Assembly (NCBI RefSeq): GCF_019966535.1
Contig: NZ_JAIMID010000006.1
Location: forward strand, 124,001 to 188,000
Source: Mesobacterium pallidum
Lineage (GTDB): Bacteria > Pseudomonadota > Alphaproteobacteria > Rhodobacterales > Rhodobacteraceae
Direction of reading: 5' to 3'
Length of the DNA: 64,000 nt
Positions 44,328 through 52,913 of the stretch are shown here, piece by piece; position 1 is the stretch's first letter, and every line of letters starts with the position of its first letter. Position numbers and translations under genes: made by a program. The notes below the pieces were generated by a model that saw only the letters and a program-made list of their open reading frames with translations, was not told the DNA's origin and made no database searches.

Positions 44328-45232
44328 TCGAGACAGCGGCGGACGAAATCGGCCGTCAGCTGCACCGCCTCGCGCGCCTCGGGGAAATAGCCCTGGAAGA
44401 ACTGCCAGACATGCGGCGCGCCCTCCCAGCTTTGCAGGGTGACGTCGCCGCCTGCCGCGCGCAGTTTCTCGGCCATGCGGAAGGCATCGTCGCGCAGGAT
44501 CTCGCTGCGCGACACCTGCAGCAGCACCGGCGGCGGCGCGTCGTACCGGGCGTTCAGCGGGGACGCGCGCGGGTCGTCCTGCTTGAGCTGGCCAAGGATC
44601 AGCTTCGGCAGTTCATGCACCCGGCGACCAGGAAAGAAATGATCGGTCTCGCCGTTTTCCTGCACCGAGGCGCCGGAAAAGGTCTGGTCGCAGAAGGGCG
44701 ACCAGGCATAGAGGCCCGCGGGCCGCTGCCCCGTCTCGCACAGGTGTGACAGCAGCGACAGGGCCAGCCCCCCGCCCGCGCTGTCGCCGCCGATCACGAT
44801 GTCGCGGGGCGCGTAGCCGATCCGCAGCAGGTGCGCATGGGCCGCCACCGCGTCGTCAAAGGCCGCCGGCAGCGGGTCTTCCGGCGCGCGGCGGTAGCTG
44901 GGCAGGAACACCCGCCGCTTTGCCATCCGGCTGAGACGTGCCGCGACACGGCGGTGCGTCTCGGGCGAGCCGACCACGTAGCCGCCGCCATGCAGGTGCA
45001 GGATCACCTTGTCGGGAAGGATCGCGCCCGATTGCACCCAATAGGCGCCCATCGGGCCGGTCGGCCCCGCGTAGCAGGTCTCGATGTGGACCGAGAGCGG
45101 CGTCTCGGGAAACCAGTGCTGCGCCGCGCGTTCGAACTCGGCCCGCAGGTAGTGCGGATCGCGCACACGGGCATTGAACCAGCGCATCCCGGGGCGGACA
45201 GCCGTCCCGAAGATACGCATGCGCAGGCTCAT
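44324..45232 (-). CDS. Alpha/beta hydrolase, hormone-sensitive-lipase type (fold-3)
   Basis: 302 residues. [11 protein letters not shown] is the oxyanion-hole HGGG motif, [12 protein letters not shown] the nucleophile elbow (Ser in GDSAGG), with Asp in SEILRDDA and the catalytic His near [11 protein letters not shown] at the end. This is the HSL/acetyl-esterase family, acting on short esters or lipids. It overlaps gshB downstream by 4 bases? It is in fact downstream of gshB on the minus strand, coupled by the ATGA at 45229-45232, so the pair forms an operon. Confidence 0.92.
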   Translation of the reverse strand: MSLRMRIFGTAVRPGMRWFNARVRDPHYLRAEFERAAQHWFPETPLSVHIETCYAGPTGPMGAYWVQSGAILPDKVILHLHGGGYVVGSPETHRRVAARLSRMAKRRVFLPSYRRAPEDPLPAAFDDAVAAHAHLLRIGYAPRDIVIGGDSAGGGLALSLLSHLCETGQRPAGLYAWSPFCDQTFSGASVQENGETDHFFPGRRVHELPKLILGQLKQDDPRASPLNARYDAPPPVLLQVSRSEILRDDAFRMAEKLRAAGGDVTLQSWEGAPHVWQFFQGYFPEAREAVQLTADFVRRCLD

Positions 45233-46164
45233 TTTCGCTTGGCCTCGATCGCTTGCCAGATTTTTTCGGCGATGTTGACGCCGTCAAAGCGTTCCAGCTC
45301 CTGGATACCGGTGGGCGAGGTCACGTTGATTTCGGTCAGGTAGTCGCCGATCACGTCGATGCCGACAAAGACCTGGCCCTTTTCCTTGAGCAGTGGCCCG
45401 ATGGTCGCGCAGATCTCGCGGTCGCGCGCGGTCAGCTCGACCTTTTCCGGCCGGCCGCCGACATGCATGTTCGACCGGGTCTCGCCCTCGGCCGGGACGC
45501 GGTTGATGGCGCCCACGGGCTCTCCATCGACGAGGATCACGCGCTTGTCGCCCTTGGTCACCGCCGGCAGGTATTTCTGCACGATCAGCGGCTCGCGCGA
45601 GAAGCCGGTGAAGAGCTCGTGCAGCGAGCTGAGGTTCCGGTCGTCCGGCGTCAGGCGGAACACCCCGGCGCCGCCGTTGCCGTAGAGCGGTTTCAGGATC
45701 ACGTCGCCATGCTTGTCCTTGAACTTGCGGATGGTCGGCAGGTCGCGGGCGATGGTCGTCGGCGGCGTGAGCTGCGGGAATTCCAGCACCAGCAGCTTTT
45801 CGGGGTAGTTGCGGACCCAGAACGGGTCGTTCACCACCAGCGTTCCCGGGTGGATGCGGTCCAGCAGGTGCGTCGTGGTGATGTAGAACATGTCGAAGGG
45901 CGGGTCCTGCCGCAGCCAGACCACGTCGTAGGTCGAAAGATCGACCTCCTGCTCTTCGCCAAGCGTGAAGTGGTTGCCCTTCTCGCGCCGCACGGTCAGC
46001 GGCCAGCCACGGGCGGTCAACGTGCCCTCCTGCCAGGCCAGGCGGTCGGGCGTGTAGTAGAACAGCTCGTGCCCCCGCGCCTGCGCCTCCTCGGCGATGC
46101 GGAAGGTGCTGTCGGCATTGATGTTGATCGGACCGATCGGGTCCATCTGAAAGGCGATCTTCAC
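45229..46164 (-). CDS. gshB: Glutathione synthase
   Basis: 311 residues. An ATP-grasp enzyme joining gamma-glutamylcysteine and glycine. It starts [20 protein letters not shown], and contains [12 protein letters not shown] (ATP loop), [16 protein letters not shown] and [15 protein letters not shown], a complete GshB layout. It ends overlapping the hydrolase start (ATGA). The upstream gap 46165-46337 contains a 26-bp tandem repeat that precedes livF. Confidence 0.96.
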   Translation of the reverse strand: MKIAFQMDPIGPININADSTFRIAEEAQARGHELFYYTPDRLAWQEGTLTARGWPLTVRREKGNHFTLGEEQEVDLSTYDVVWLRQDPPFDMFYITTTHLLDRIHPGTLVVNDPFWVRNYPEKLLVLEFPQLTPPTTIARDLPTIRKFKDKHGDVILKPLYGNGGAGVFRLTPDDRNLSSLHELFTGFSREPLIVQKYLPAVTKGDKRVILVDGEPVGAINRVPAEGETRSNMHVGGRPEKVELTARDREICATIGPLLKEKGQVFVGIDVIGDYLTEINVTSPTGIQELERFDGVNIAEKIWQAIEAKRK

Positions 46165-46274
46165 GGGTGTGTCCCCTGCATTCCCTGGTTGGTGCTATAC
46201 TTGGCCCATGGGCGCGCCGGGTTCAATGGGCGGCCGTGCGGGAGGGGCGTGCGGGGATGCTCAGAACCGTCGCG

Positions 46275-46340
46275 CCGGAGGCGCGCCAGCAACATGTAAC
46301 CCGGAGGCGCGCCGGCAATCTGTAACCCGGAGGCGCGTTA
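46275..46340. repeat. 26-bp tandem repeat running into the livF stop
   Basis: CCGGAGGCGCGCC(A/G)GCAA begins at 46275, 46301 and 46327, a 26-bp period; the third copy is cut at the stop codon of livF (TTA at 46338-46340, minus-strand TAA). Copies 1 and 2 end in TGTAACC. The array lies between gshB and livF. Confidence 0.8.
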
Positions 46341-47045
46341 GAACCCCAAGTACGTTTGTCTTGCCGTCTCGTCCGCCTGCAGATCGGCGGTCGAGCCCGA
46401 CCAGACCACCTGCCCGCGCTGGATGATGAAATGCCGGCTGGCGATGCGCATCAGGTCGGCCAGGTTCTTGTCCACCACGAGGATCGACATGCCCTCGCCC
46501 GCGATGCGTTCCAGCGCGTCCCATATCTTGGCGCGGACCAGCGGGGCCAGCCCCTCGGTCGCCTCGTCGAGGATCAGCAGGCGCGGGTTGGTCATCAGCG
46601 CGCGGCCGATGGCAAGCATCTGCTGCTCGCCCCCCGACAGCAGGTTGCCCATGGAATTGGTCCGCGTGGCCAGCTCGGGGAAGAAGTCGAAGACCTTGTC
46701 GATGGTCCAGGGGTCCGCCTGCCCAAGGTGGTTCGACGCGGTCGCCACAAGGTTCTCGCGCAGACTGAGGTTCGGAAAGATCTGCCGCCCCTCGGGCACC
46801 AGCCCGATGCCGAGGTTGGCGGTGCGGAACGACGCCCGCCCCACCAGTTCCTCACCCATGAACCGGATCGACCCGCCCGACGCCTTCACGATCCCCATGA
46901 TCGAGTTGATCGTGGTCGTCTTGCCCATCCCGTTGCGGCCCAGCAGCGTCACCACCTGCCCCGCGTCAAGGTCCATGTCGACGCCAAAGAGGGCCTGCGA
47001 ACTGCCGTAATGCGTTGTGAGGCCGCGAATTTCCAGCATGGTCAT
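46338..47045 (-). CDS. livF: Branched-chain amino acid ABC transporter ATP-binding protein
   Basis: 235 residues. ABC ATPase with Walker A LLGRNGMGKTTTINSIMG, the signature LSGGEQQMLAIGRAL and Walker B RLLILDEATEGLAP. The MLEIRGLTTHYGSSQALFGV start and short length mark the LivF subunit, which works with LivG at the inner membrane. Coupled by ATGA to livG upstream. Its stop ends in a tandem repeat. Confidence 0.95.
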   Translation of the reverse strand: MTMLEIRGLTTHYGSSQALFGVDMDLDAGQVVTLLGRNGMGKTTTINSIMGIVKASGGSIRFMGEELVGRASFRTANLGIGLVPEGRQIFPNLSLRENLVATASNHLGQADPWTIDKVFDFFPELATRTNSMGNLLSGGEQQMLAIGRALMTNPRLLILDEATEGLAPLVRAKIWDALERIAGEGMSILVVDKNLADLMRIASRHFIIQRGQVVWSGSTADLQADETARQTYLGF

Positions 47046-47785
47046 TCCTCGCCCAGGTAGGCGTGCTGCACCGCCGCGTTGGCCCGGATCTCTTCGGGCG
47101 TGCCGGTGGCGATGATATGGCCGTAGACCAGAACGCTGATCCGGTCGGCCAGCGCAAAGACCGCGTCCATGTCATGTTCGATCAGCAGGATCGTGTGCTG
47201 GCCCTTGATGCCGGTCAGCAGCGCGACCATGTCGCGGCTTTCCTCGAAGCCGAGGCCGGCCATGGGCTCGTCCAGCAGCATCAGCTCGGCCCCGGCACCG
47301 AGGGCGATGGCGACCTCCATCCGCCGGTGTTCGCCGTGGGATAGTGCCTTGGTCGGCATGTCCGCCTTGCCCTCGAGCCCCACGCGGGCCAGCAGCGCGC
47401 GCCCCGCCTCGCGCAGGTGCGTCACCTTGCGCGCGGGCTTCAGGAAGCGGAAGGAATGCCCCTCGCGCGCCTGCAGGCTCAGCGCGATGTTGTCGAGTAC
47501 GCTCAGTTCCATCACCAGCGAGGTGATCTGAAACGACCGCGTGATCCCCAGCCCCGCCCGTTTGTGCGCCGGCTGCCCGGTGATGTCGCGCCCCTTGAAG
47601 AGGATGCGGCCCGTGTCGGGTTTCGCCATGCCGGAAAGCTGCGAGATCAGCGTGGTCTTGCCCGCGCCGTTGGGGCCGATGATGGCGTGGATCTCTCCGG
47701 GCGCGACCTCGAGCGACAGGTCATCCGTCGCCTTGATCCCGCCGAAGCTCTTGTTCAGGCCATCGATTTTCAGCAGCGCGCTCAT
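47042..47785 (-). CDS. livG: Branched-chain amino acid ABC transporter ATP-binding protein
   Basis: 247 residues. Walker A IIGPNGAGKTTLISQLSG, Walker B AELMLLDEPMAGLGF, and the LivG-specific C-terminus VLVYGHIIATGTPEEIRAN followed by AYLG. Signature loop is LSHGEHRRMEVAIALG, a known LivG variant (SHGE in place of SGGQ). Its start overlaps the livM stop (ATGA). Energises uptake with LivF. Confidence 0.95.
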   Translation of the reverse strand: MSALLKIDGLNKSFGGIKATDDLSLEVAPGEIHAIIGPNGAGKTTLISQLSGMAKPDTGRILFKGRDITGQPAHKRAGLGITRSFQITSLVMELSVLDNIALSLQAREGHSFRFLKPARKVTHLREAGRALLARVGLEGKADMPTKALSHGEHRRMEVAIALGAGAELMLLDEPMAGLGFEESRDMVALLTGIKGQHTILLIEHDMDAVFALADRISVLVYGHIIATGTPEEIRANAAVQHAYLGEE

Positions 47786-48744
47786 TGGTCCCGCCCATTC
47801 AGCAGGCCGATCAGCCCGCCCCGGCCGAACAGCACGACCGCGATCAGCAGCAGGCCGAACGGCAGGTGCCAGTAAAGCGTGAGGTCCGAAAGCACTTCCT
47901 CCAGCACGATGAAGACTGTGGCGCCCACGACCGGCCCCAGCGTCGTCGCCACGCCGCCGAGGATCACCATGAACATCAGCTCTCCCGAGCGGGACCAGTC
48001 CATCATCTCGGGGCTGATGAAGGTGGTGAAATTGCCCAAGAGCGCGCCCGCATAGCCGGCCATCGCGCCCGAGATCACGTAGGCGACAAGGCGGTAGACA
48101 TAGGTGTTGAAGCCCAGGGTCCGCATCCGCTCGTCATTGCCCTTGGCCCCTTGGATCACCATGCCGAAGCGCGAATTGATCACCATGCGCACGATGAGAA
48201 TGGCCGCTACCAGCGACACCCAGGCAAGACCGAACAGTTGCAGCGGATTGTCGAGGTCGAGGCCGGGCAGCTCGCTGCGCGTGTCGATGACAAGGCCGTC
48301 GTCTCCGCCGTATTCCTCAATCGAAACAATGAGGTAATAGACCATCTGCGCAAAGGCCATGGTGATCATGATAAAGTAGACGCCCCTTGTGCGCAGGCAG
48401 ATCGCGCCGGTCAGCAGGGCAAAGATGGCCGTGACCGCCACCGCCAGCGGGATCTGCACCAGGCCCGATGTGGTCGCCAGCCCCCACGCCTCGAGCCCGC
48501 CGTAGAGCCAGTGATGCGCGGGGATACCCACCGCGTAGGCGCCCAGGCCCATGTAGGCGGCGTGGCCGAAACTGACCATACCGCCATAGCCGAGGATCAG
48601 GTTCAGGCTGGTCGCCGCGATGGCCAGGATCACCAGCCGCGTGGCCAGGTCGAGCCAGAAGGCATTGCCAGTCCAGTAGAAGATCGGCGGCAGGATGCCC
48701 AAGGCCAGGATGAAGCCGACCGACAGGAGGGTCTTGCGGGTCAT
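47782..48744 (-). CDS. livM: Branched-chain amino acid ABC transporter permease
   Basis: 320 residues, about ten helices. It has the LivM pattern LATRLVILAIAATSLNLILG-like start, then GYGGMVSFGHAAYMGLGAYA, and the cytoplasmic EAA-like loop with GVYFIMITMAFAQMVYYLI. Forms the membrane pore with LivH. Coupled to livG by ATGA and, upstream, to a 69-codon ORF by ATGA. Confidence 0.94.
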   Translation of the reverse strand: MTRKTLLSVGFILALGILPPIFYWTGNAFWLDLATRLVILAIAATSLNLILGYGGMVSFGHAAYMGLGAYAVGIPAHHWLYGGLEAWGLATTSGLVQIPLAVAVTAIFALLTGAICLRTRGVYFIMITMAFAQMVYYLIVSIEEYGGDDGLVIDTRSELPGLDLDNPLQLFGLAWVSLVAAILIVRMVINSRFGMVIQGAKGNDERMRTLGFNTYVYRLVAYVISGAMAGYAGALLGNFTTFISPEMMDWSRSGELMFMVILGGVATTLGPVVGATVFIVLEEVLSDLTLYWHLPFGLLLIAVVLFGRGGLIGLLNGRDQ

Positions 48745-48950
48745 GGGCTGACCTCCGCTCCGGGCGTGAAGGGCCGCGCCCGACCCTGGGTGGGCGCCTC
48801 TTCCGGTGCAGGGAGGCGATACATGGCCGATCTCCTGCCCTCTGAATGGCGCGCAAACGGTACCGATGCGCCCTCCCGGGGGGAGGGTCGGGCGCGGCCC
48901 GGCGTGCCGCCGGGCAGCCGAGGCCCAGGCGTAGAGAAATATTCAACCAT
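48741..48950 (-). CDS. Doubtful 69-aa ORF coupled between livH and livM
   Basis: The ORF starts within the livH stop (TGATG at 48950) and ends in the livM start (ATGA at 48741), exactly joining the two. The product is Pro/Gly/Arg-rich without motifs, and the 17-bp inverted repeat at 48771-48900 falls inside it. Perfect coupling at both ends argues for translation; the composition and repeat argue for non-coding filler. A translated linker keeping ribosomes on the message is one explanation. Confidence 0.35.
   Translation of the reverse strand: MVEYFSTPGPRLPGGTPGRARPSPREGASVPFARHSEGRRSAMYRLPAPEEAPTQGRARPFTPGAEVSP
48771..48900. repeat. Perfect 17-bp inverted repeat inside the liv operon
   Basis: GGGCCGCGCCCGACCCT (48771-48787) and AGGGTCGGGCGCGGCCC (48884-48900) are exact reverse complements separated by 96 bp. 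They lie in the livH-livM gap. The unit looks like a palindromic intergenic element rather than a terminator, since the operon continues. Confidence 0.75.
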
Positions 48951-49873
48951 CAGCGCACCTTGGGCGGGAACAGGCCCTGCGGCTTTACCGCCAGCACCGT
49001 CGCCATGATGATGTAGATCAGCATTGCCGAGATCGCGGGGGCGGACGTCTCGGCCGCCTCGTTCGACATGAAGATCTTGAAGATATCGTCGAGAAAGGCC
49101 CGCCCCATCGTGTCGATCAGCCCGATCAGCAGCGCGGCGATGAAGGCGCCCTTGATCGACCCGATCCCGCCCACGATGATCACGACGAAGGCGGTGATGA
49201 TGATGTTATTGCCCATGCCGATATTCGCCTCGGTGATCGGCGCGATCAGCATGCCGGCAAGCCCCGCCAGCGCGGCACCCAGGGCGAAGACGAGGCCGAA
49301 GAGCAGCTCGATATTGATGCCCAGCGCGCTGACCATGGTGCGGTTCGACGCGCCCGCACGGATCAGCATGCCCAGCCGCGTGTGGTTGACCAGCCAGAAC
49401 AGGCCCCCCGCCGCCGCCAGCCCCGCGCCGATGATCAGCAGCCGGTAGGTGGGCACCACGATCTCGGCCGTGAGGTTGGTCTGACCGTCGAGCCATTCGG
49501 GCAGCGGCACGGCGATCCCCTCGGGCCCCCAGATGAGATGCGCCGCCGTATCCAGAACGAGGATCAGCCCGAAGGTCCCCAGAACGTGGTCGAGGTGATC
49601 GCGCGTGTAGAGCGGCCGGGCGATGAACCGTTCCACCAGGAATCCCAGCCCCGCCGTGATCGGCAGCGCCACCAGCACGGCCCACAGGAAATTGCCCAGC
49701 GCGAAGGTCAGCGTTGCGCAAATGAACGCGCCCAGCATGTAGAGCGAACCATGCGCCAGGTTGACGAAATCAAGGATGCCGAAAACCAGCGTCAGCCCCG
49801 AGGCGACGAGAAACAGCAAGAGCCCCAGTTGCACCCCGTTAAGCGCCTGGATGACCAGAAGCGTCGTGTCCAT
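48950..49873 (-). CDS. livH: Branched-chain amino acid ABC transporter permease
   Basis: 307 residues, about eight helices. Begins LLVIQALNGVQLGLLLFLVA, the LivH-type start, and contains FGILDFVNLAHGSLYMLGAF, the family hallmark with NLAHG, and later AAALAGLAGMLIAPI. Pairs with LivM as the channel. It follows the substrate-binding gene with a stem-loop between and has a 1-base overlap with the 69-aa ORF. Confidence 0.94.
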   Translation of the reverse strand: MDTTLLVIQALNGVQLGLLLFLVASGLTLVFGILDFVNLAHGSLYMLGAFICATLTFALGNFLWAVLVALPITAGLGFLVERFIARPLYTRDHLDHVLGTFGLILVLDTAAHLIWGPEGIAVPLPEWLDGQTNLTAEIVVPTYRLLIIGAGLAAAGGLFWLVNHTRLGMLIRAGASNRTMVSALGINIELLFGLVFALGAALAGLAGMLIAPITEANIGMGNNIIITAFVVIIVGGIGSIKGAFIAALLIGLIDTMGRAFLDDIFKIFMSNEAAETSAPAISAMLIYIIMATVLAVKPQGLFPPKVR

Positions 49874-49888
49874 GCCCTGTCCCCTTTT

Positions 49889-49920
49889 GCGGCCCGGCCG
49901 ATCTGCGCCGGCCGGGCCGC
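49889..49920 (-). promoter_or_regulatory. Stem-loop between the liv binding-protein gene and livH
   Basis: GCGGCCCGGCCG (49889-49900) pairs with CGGCCGGGCCGC (49909-49920) around an 8-base loop. On the minus-strand transcript no U-run follows, so it is more likely an attenuating or 3'-protecting stem that keeps the binding-protein part of the mRNA abundant than a full terminator. Confidence 0.6.
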
Positions 49921-49924
49921 GGTC

Positions 49925-51103
49925 TTACATCTGGCACTCGGCGGCAAAGCTGTCGATGTGATCCTCGTAGACCGTCTCGACCACCTTGGTCGTCCAGTTT
50001 CCGTCGGCGTCGGCCACCACCTCGCGCAGGTAGAAATCCTGCACCGGCATGTTGTTCGACCCGAACTTGAACTCGCCGCGGACCGAGGCGAAGTCGGCCT
50101 CTTTCAGCGCCGCGCGCAACGCGTCCTTGTCGTCGAGATTGCCGCCGACCTTTTCGACCGCGCTGGCGATCAGCATGATCGCGTCGTAGGATTGCGCAGC
50201 GTAAAAGCTCGGGTAGGTGCCGTACTTGGCCTTGAAATCACTGACGAATTTCTGGTTCGCCGGGTTGTCCAGCGACGGGTCCCATTCCTGCGTGATCTTC
50301 GACCCGAGCACGCCCTGGAAATCGGCCGCCTGCAGCTTCGGCAGGCTGATCCCGTCGACGGTGAACACGGAATACAGCGGCAGCTCGTCCTTCAACCCCG
50401 CCTGGTCATATTGCTTGATGAAGGCACCCGCCGCCGCGCCGGGGTAGAAGACAAATATCCCATCGGCCCCGCTCGCCTTGGCCTTGGCCAGCTCGGCCGA
50501 GAAATCCAGCTGCGCGTCGGCGCCCCACTTGGTCAGGTCCTTGCCCTTGATCTCACCGGCAAAGGTGCGTTCGACCCCCGCGACCATGTCCTTCCCGGCG
50601 GCGTAATTCGGCGCCATGATATACAGCGACTTGACGCCCTGGCGGTTCAGCACCTCGCCCATGGCCATGGGGGTCTGGTCGTTCTGCCACGAGGTGGAAA
50701 AGAAGTTGGGATCACAGAGCTTGCCCGCCATCTGGCTGGGGCCGGCGTTCGCCGAGATCAGGATCTTGCCGGCGTCCAGCACCGATTTGCGGCTGGCCAG
50801 CAGCACGTGGGACCAGATGTAGCCGGCGACGAAATCCACGTCATCCTGCTTGACCAGCTTGTCGGTCACCTGCTTGCCGGCCTCGGGCGCGAACTGGTCG
50901 TCGCCGAAAATCACCTCGAGCTCGGTATCACCGGCCTTCCCGCCCAGGTGCTCGAGCGCGAGGTTGACGGCGTTCTCCATGTCCTTGCCGAAGACGGCGG
51001 CGCCGGTGGTCAGGGTCGTGACAAACCCGATCTTGGCGGTGTCGGCGAGGGCCGGCATGGCCAATAGCGAAGCGCTCAGCGCGAGCGCGGTCAGTCGTTT
51101 CAT
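49925..51103 (-). CDS. Branched-chain amino acid-type ABC transporter substrate-binding protein
   Basis: 392 residues with a Sec signal (MKRLTALALSASLLAMPALA). Mature part starts DTAKIGFVTTLTTGAAVFGK, then AVNLALEHLGG, the Leu/Ile/Val-binding type I periplasmic fold (Peripla_BP_6). The ligand may be an amino acid or another small carboxylate; motifs alone cannot tell. Start 51103 has GGGAGGA upstream. It heads the livJ-H-M-G-F operon, followed by a stem-loop. Confidence 0.93.
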   Translation of the reverse strand: MKRLTALALSASLLAMPALADTAKIGFVTTLTTGAAVFGKDMENAVNLALEHLGGKAGDTELEVIFGDDQFAPEAGKQVTDKLVKQDDVDFVAGYIWSHVLLASRKSVLDAGKILISANAGPSQMAGKLCDPNFFSTSWQNDQTPMAMGEVLNRQGVKSLYIMAPNYAAGKDMVAGVERTFAGEIKGKDLTKWGADAQLDFSAELAKAKASGADGIFVFYPGAAAGAFIKQYDQAGLKDELPLYSVFTVDGISLPKLQAADFQGVLGSKITQEWDPSLDNPANQKFVSDFKAKYGTYPSFYAAQSYDAIMLIASAVEKVGGNLDDKDALRAALKEADFASVRGEFKFGSNNMPVQDFYLREVVADADGNWTTKVVETVYEDHIDSFAAECQM

Positions 51104-51253
51104 GATGTCCTCCCTTATCGGGCCGGTGCCATCGGCCCGCCCCTTGGGAGACATTTAGTGCATGGACGCCCCTATCGGCGCAACATCTTATCCGGTCGGT
51201 TTCCCGAAACCACGCCGGATTTCTGCAGTATAGAGCATAGGACGCCGTGCGCC

Positions 51254-51739
51254 CTAGTGCGCCATCCCGGCGCCCTCGGGGTTGACGAGGCGCTGTTGCA
51301 CGCGCCCGTCCTCGGGGAAGAACCGGATCTTGCGCGCGGCCACCCCTCCGGTCGAGCCACCAAGGATCGGGATGTTCTCGTCTTCGAGAAAGCCCCGGGC
51401 GAATTCGGCGTTGGTCTGGCCGATGTCGGTCAGGCCGGGCGTCATCCGGGCGCCGCCAAAGACCTTGGCGACGAGACCGGAGCGCGACGCGCCCTTCTTC
51501 ATCAGGCTGTTGATCAGCAGTTCCATCGCGTTGACACCGTATTTCATGTTGGTCATGTCGGTGTTGTCGGTGCCCGGCAGCAGGAAATGGTTGAGGCCCC
51601 CGATCCGCCGATCGGGGTCATGCAGGCAGACGGCCACGCAGGACCCGAGAATGGTCATCAGGTATTCGCCCGGCTTGTCCGAGATCCCGAAGGTCCCCTG
51701 GACGATGAACCGGCCGCCATCTTTTGTTTCCGAAGTCAT
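51254..51739 (-). CDS. cheD: Chemoreceptor glutamine deamidase CheD
   Basis: 161 residues. Active-site elements: TILGSCVAVCLHD with Cys34, GGLNHFLLP with His51, and GGARM-type loop later (AKVFGGARMTPGL). CheD deamidates receptor glutamines and in some bacteria interacts with CheC or other partners. It is coupled to cheB by ATGA (51736-51739) and is last in the mcp-cheB-cheD minus-strand group. Confidence 0.95.
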   Translation of the reverse strand: MTSETKDGGRFIVQGTFGISDKPGEYLMTILGSCVAVCLHDPDRRIGGLNHFLLPGTDNTDMTNMKYGVNAMELLINSLMKKGASRSGLVAKVFGGARMTPGLTDIGQTNAEFARGFLEDENIPILGGSTGGVAARKIRFFPEDGRVQQRLVNPEGAGMAH

Positions 51740-52851
51740 TGCGATGCAAGGTCCTTTGCGATGGCTCGGGCAATACGGTTAAGCGGGAGAACCTCGACGG
51801 CGGCCCCCAGTTCCGCGGCGGCGCGCGGCATGCCGTAGACGACGCTCGTCTCCTCGTCCTGGGCGACCGTGTGGCCCCCCGCCTCGCGGATGCCCAGCAA
51901 GCCGCGGGCGCCATCGGCCCCCATTCCGGTCAGAAGCACGCCGATCACCCGCAACCGGGTGCCAACCTGGCGTGCCGCTGAGTCAAAAAGCGCATCGACC
52001 GAGGGGCGGTGCCCCGAGATCGGCGGCCCCTCGCGCAGGCGGCAGACCAGCCCCGGGGCGCGGTCGATCTCGAGATGCTGCGCGGCCCCGGGGGCGACGT
52101 AGACCGTGCCTTTCTCGAGGATCATGTTGTTCTCTGCCTCGACCACCTGGGGGCGCACCAGCTTGTTGGCGCGCTGCACAAAGGCCGCGGTGAAATTCTC
52201 GCGGATGTGCTGGACCACCAGGGTGGGCGGGCAATCCTCGGCAAATTCCGACAGCACGGTATGCAGCGCCTCGATCCCGCCGGTTGAGGAACCGATGACG
52301 ATCAGGCAGTTGGTCCGCCCGACCGCCCGCACGCGGGCAGTGGCCGCGCCGGGATCGGGCGGCGTGGCGCTGCTGAAGGCCGAGGTCCGCTCGGCCGCCA
52401 TCATGCCCGCGGACCGCGCCGCCCCGGGGATAACCTCGGCGTACGGGGCGCCGCGCATGGTGCTGCGCTTGATCGCCGTTTCGATCGTGTCGATCAGGAA
52501 GGCGGTATCCCCTTCGGGCACCGTGGAAAAGCGGGCGCGTTCCGCTTCGCTGATGTCGGCGTTCATCAGTTCCATGTGGTGGAACGGGAAGAACCAGACC
52601 GGCACGATCGGAATTCCCCGTTCCTTGAGGAAGGCCTGGAACCGGTCGAACCCGGTCTGCGAGGACAGCTCGCCCCCCAGAAGGACCGCGTCCGGCTTCA
52701 CCGCGTCGATCGAGGCATAGGACGAGGCCATCGCGTCGAAGGCGCCCAGCAGCATCGTCCGGGCATTCTTGCTGAGGGTGGCCTCCAGCCGCATCCGGCG
52801 CACGGGGCGCCCATCGACCAGGACGACGCGAATTGGGGACATCTTCGTCAA
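51736..52851 (-). CDS. cheB: CheB methylesterase with degenerate receiver domain
   Basis: 371 residues. The catalytic domain (about 180-371) has IGSSTGGIEA (Ser189), LVVQHI (His215) and GMGADGARG (Asp313), an intact triad. The N-terminal receiver is atypical: the acidic pair region reads LVDGRP (only Asp13), and the phospho-acceptor segment is PDAVLLGGELSS, with Gly59 where CheB has Asp. So phosphorylation by CheA at the usual site is not possible. It demethylates receptors. It is downstream of mcp and upstream of cheD. Confidence 0.93.
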   Translation of the reverse strand: MTKMSPIRVVLVDGRPVRRMRLEATLSKNARTMLLGAFDAMASSYASIDAVKPDAVLLGGELSSQTGFDRFQAFLKERGIPIVPVWFFPFHHMELMNADISEAERARFSTVPEGDTAFLIDTIETAIKRSTMRGAPYAEVIPGAARSAGMMAAERTSAFSSATPPDPGAATARVRAVGRTNCLIVIGSSTGGIEALHTVLSEFAEDCPPTLVVQHIRENFTAAFVQRANKLVRPQVVEAENNMILEKGTVYVAPGAAQHLEIDRAPGLVCRLREGPPISGHRPSVDALFDSAARQVGTRLRVIGVLLTGMGADGARGLLGIREAGGHTVAQDEETSVVYGMPRAAAELGAAVEVLPLNRIARAIAKDLASQ

Positions 52852-52913
52852 TCACACGCTTTCAGTGGGGGGCCCGACGCGCCGCTTGCCGGGCGCGCCG
52901 GAGACTTGGCGGA

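Noticed and set aside
46275..46340. Possible CRISPR-like array
   Set aside because: 26-bp head-to-tail repeat without unique spacers.
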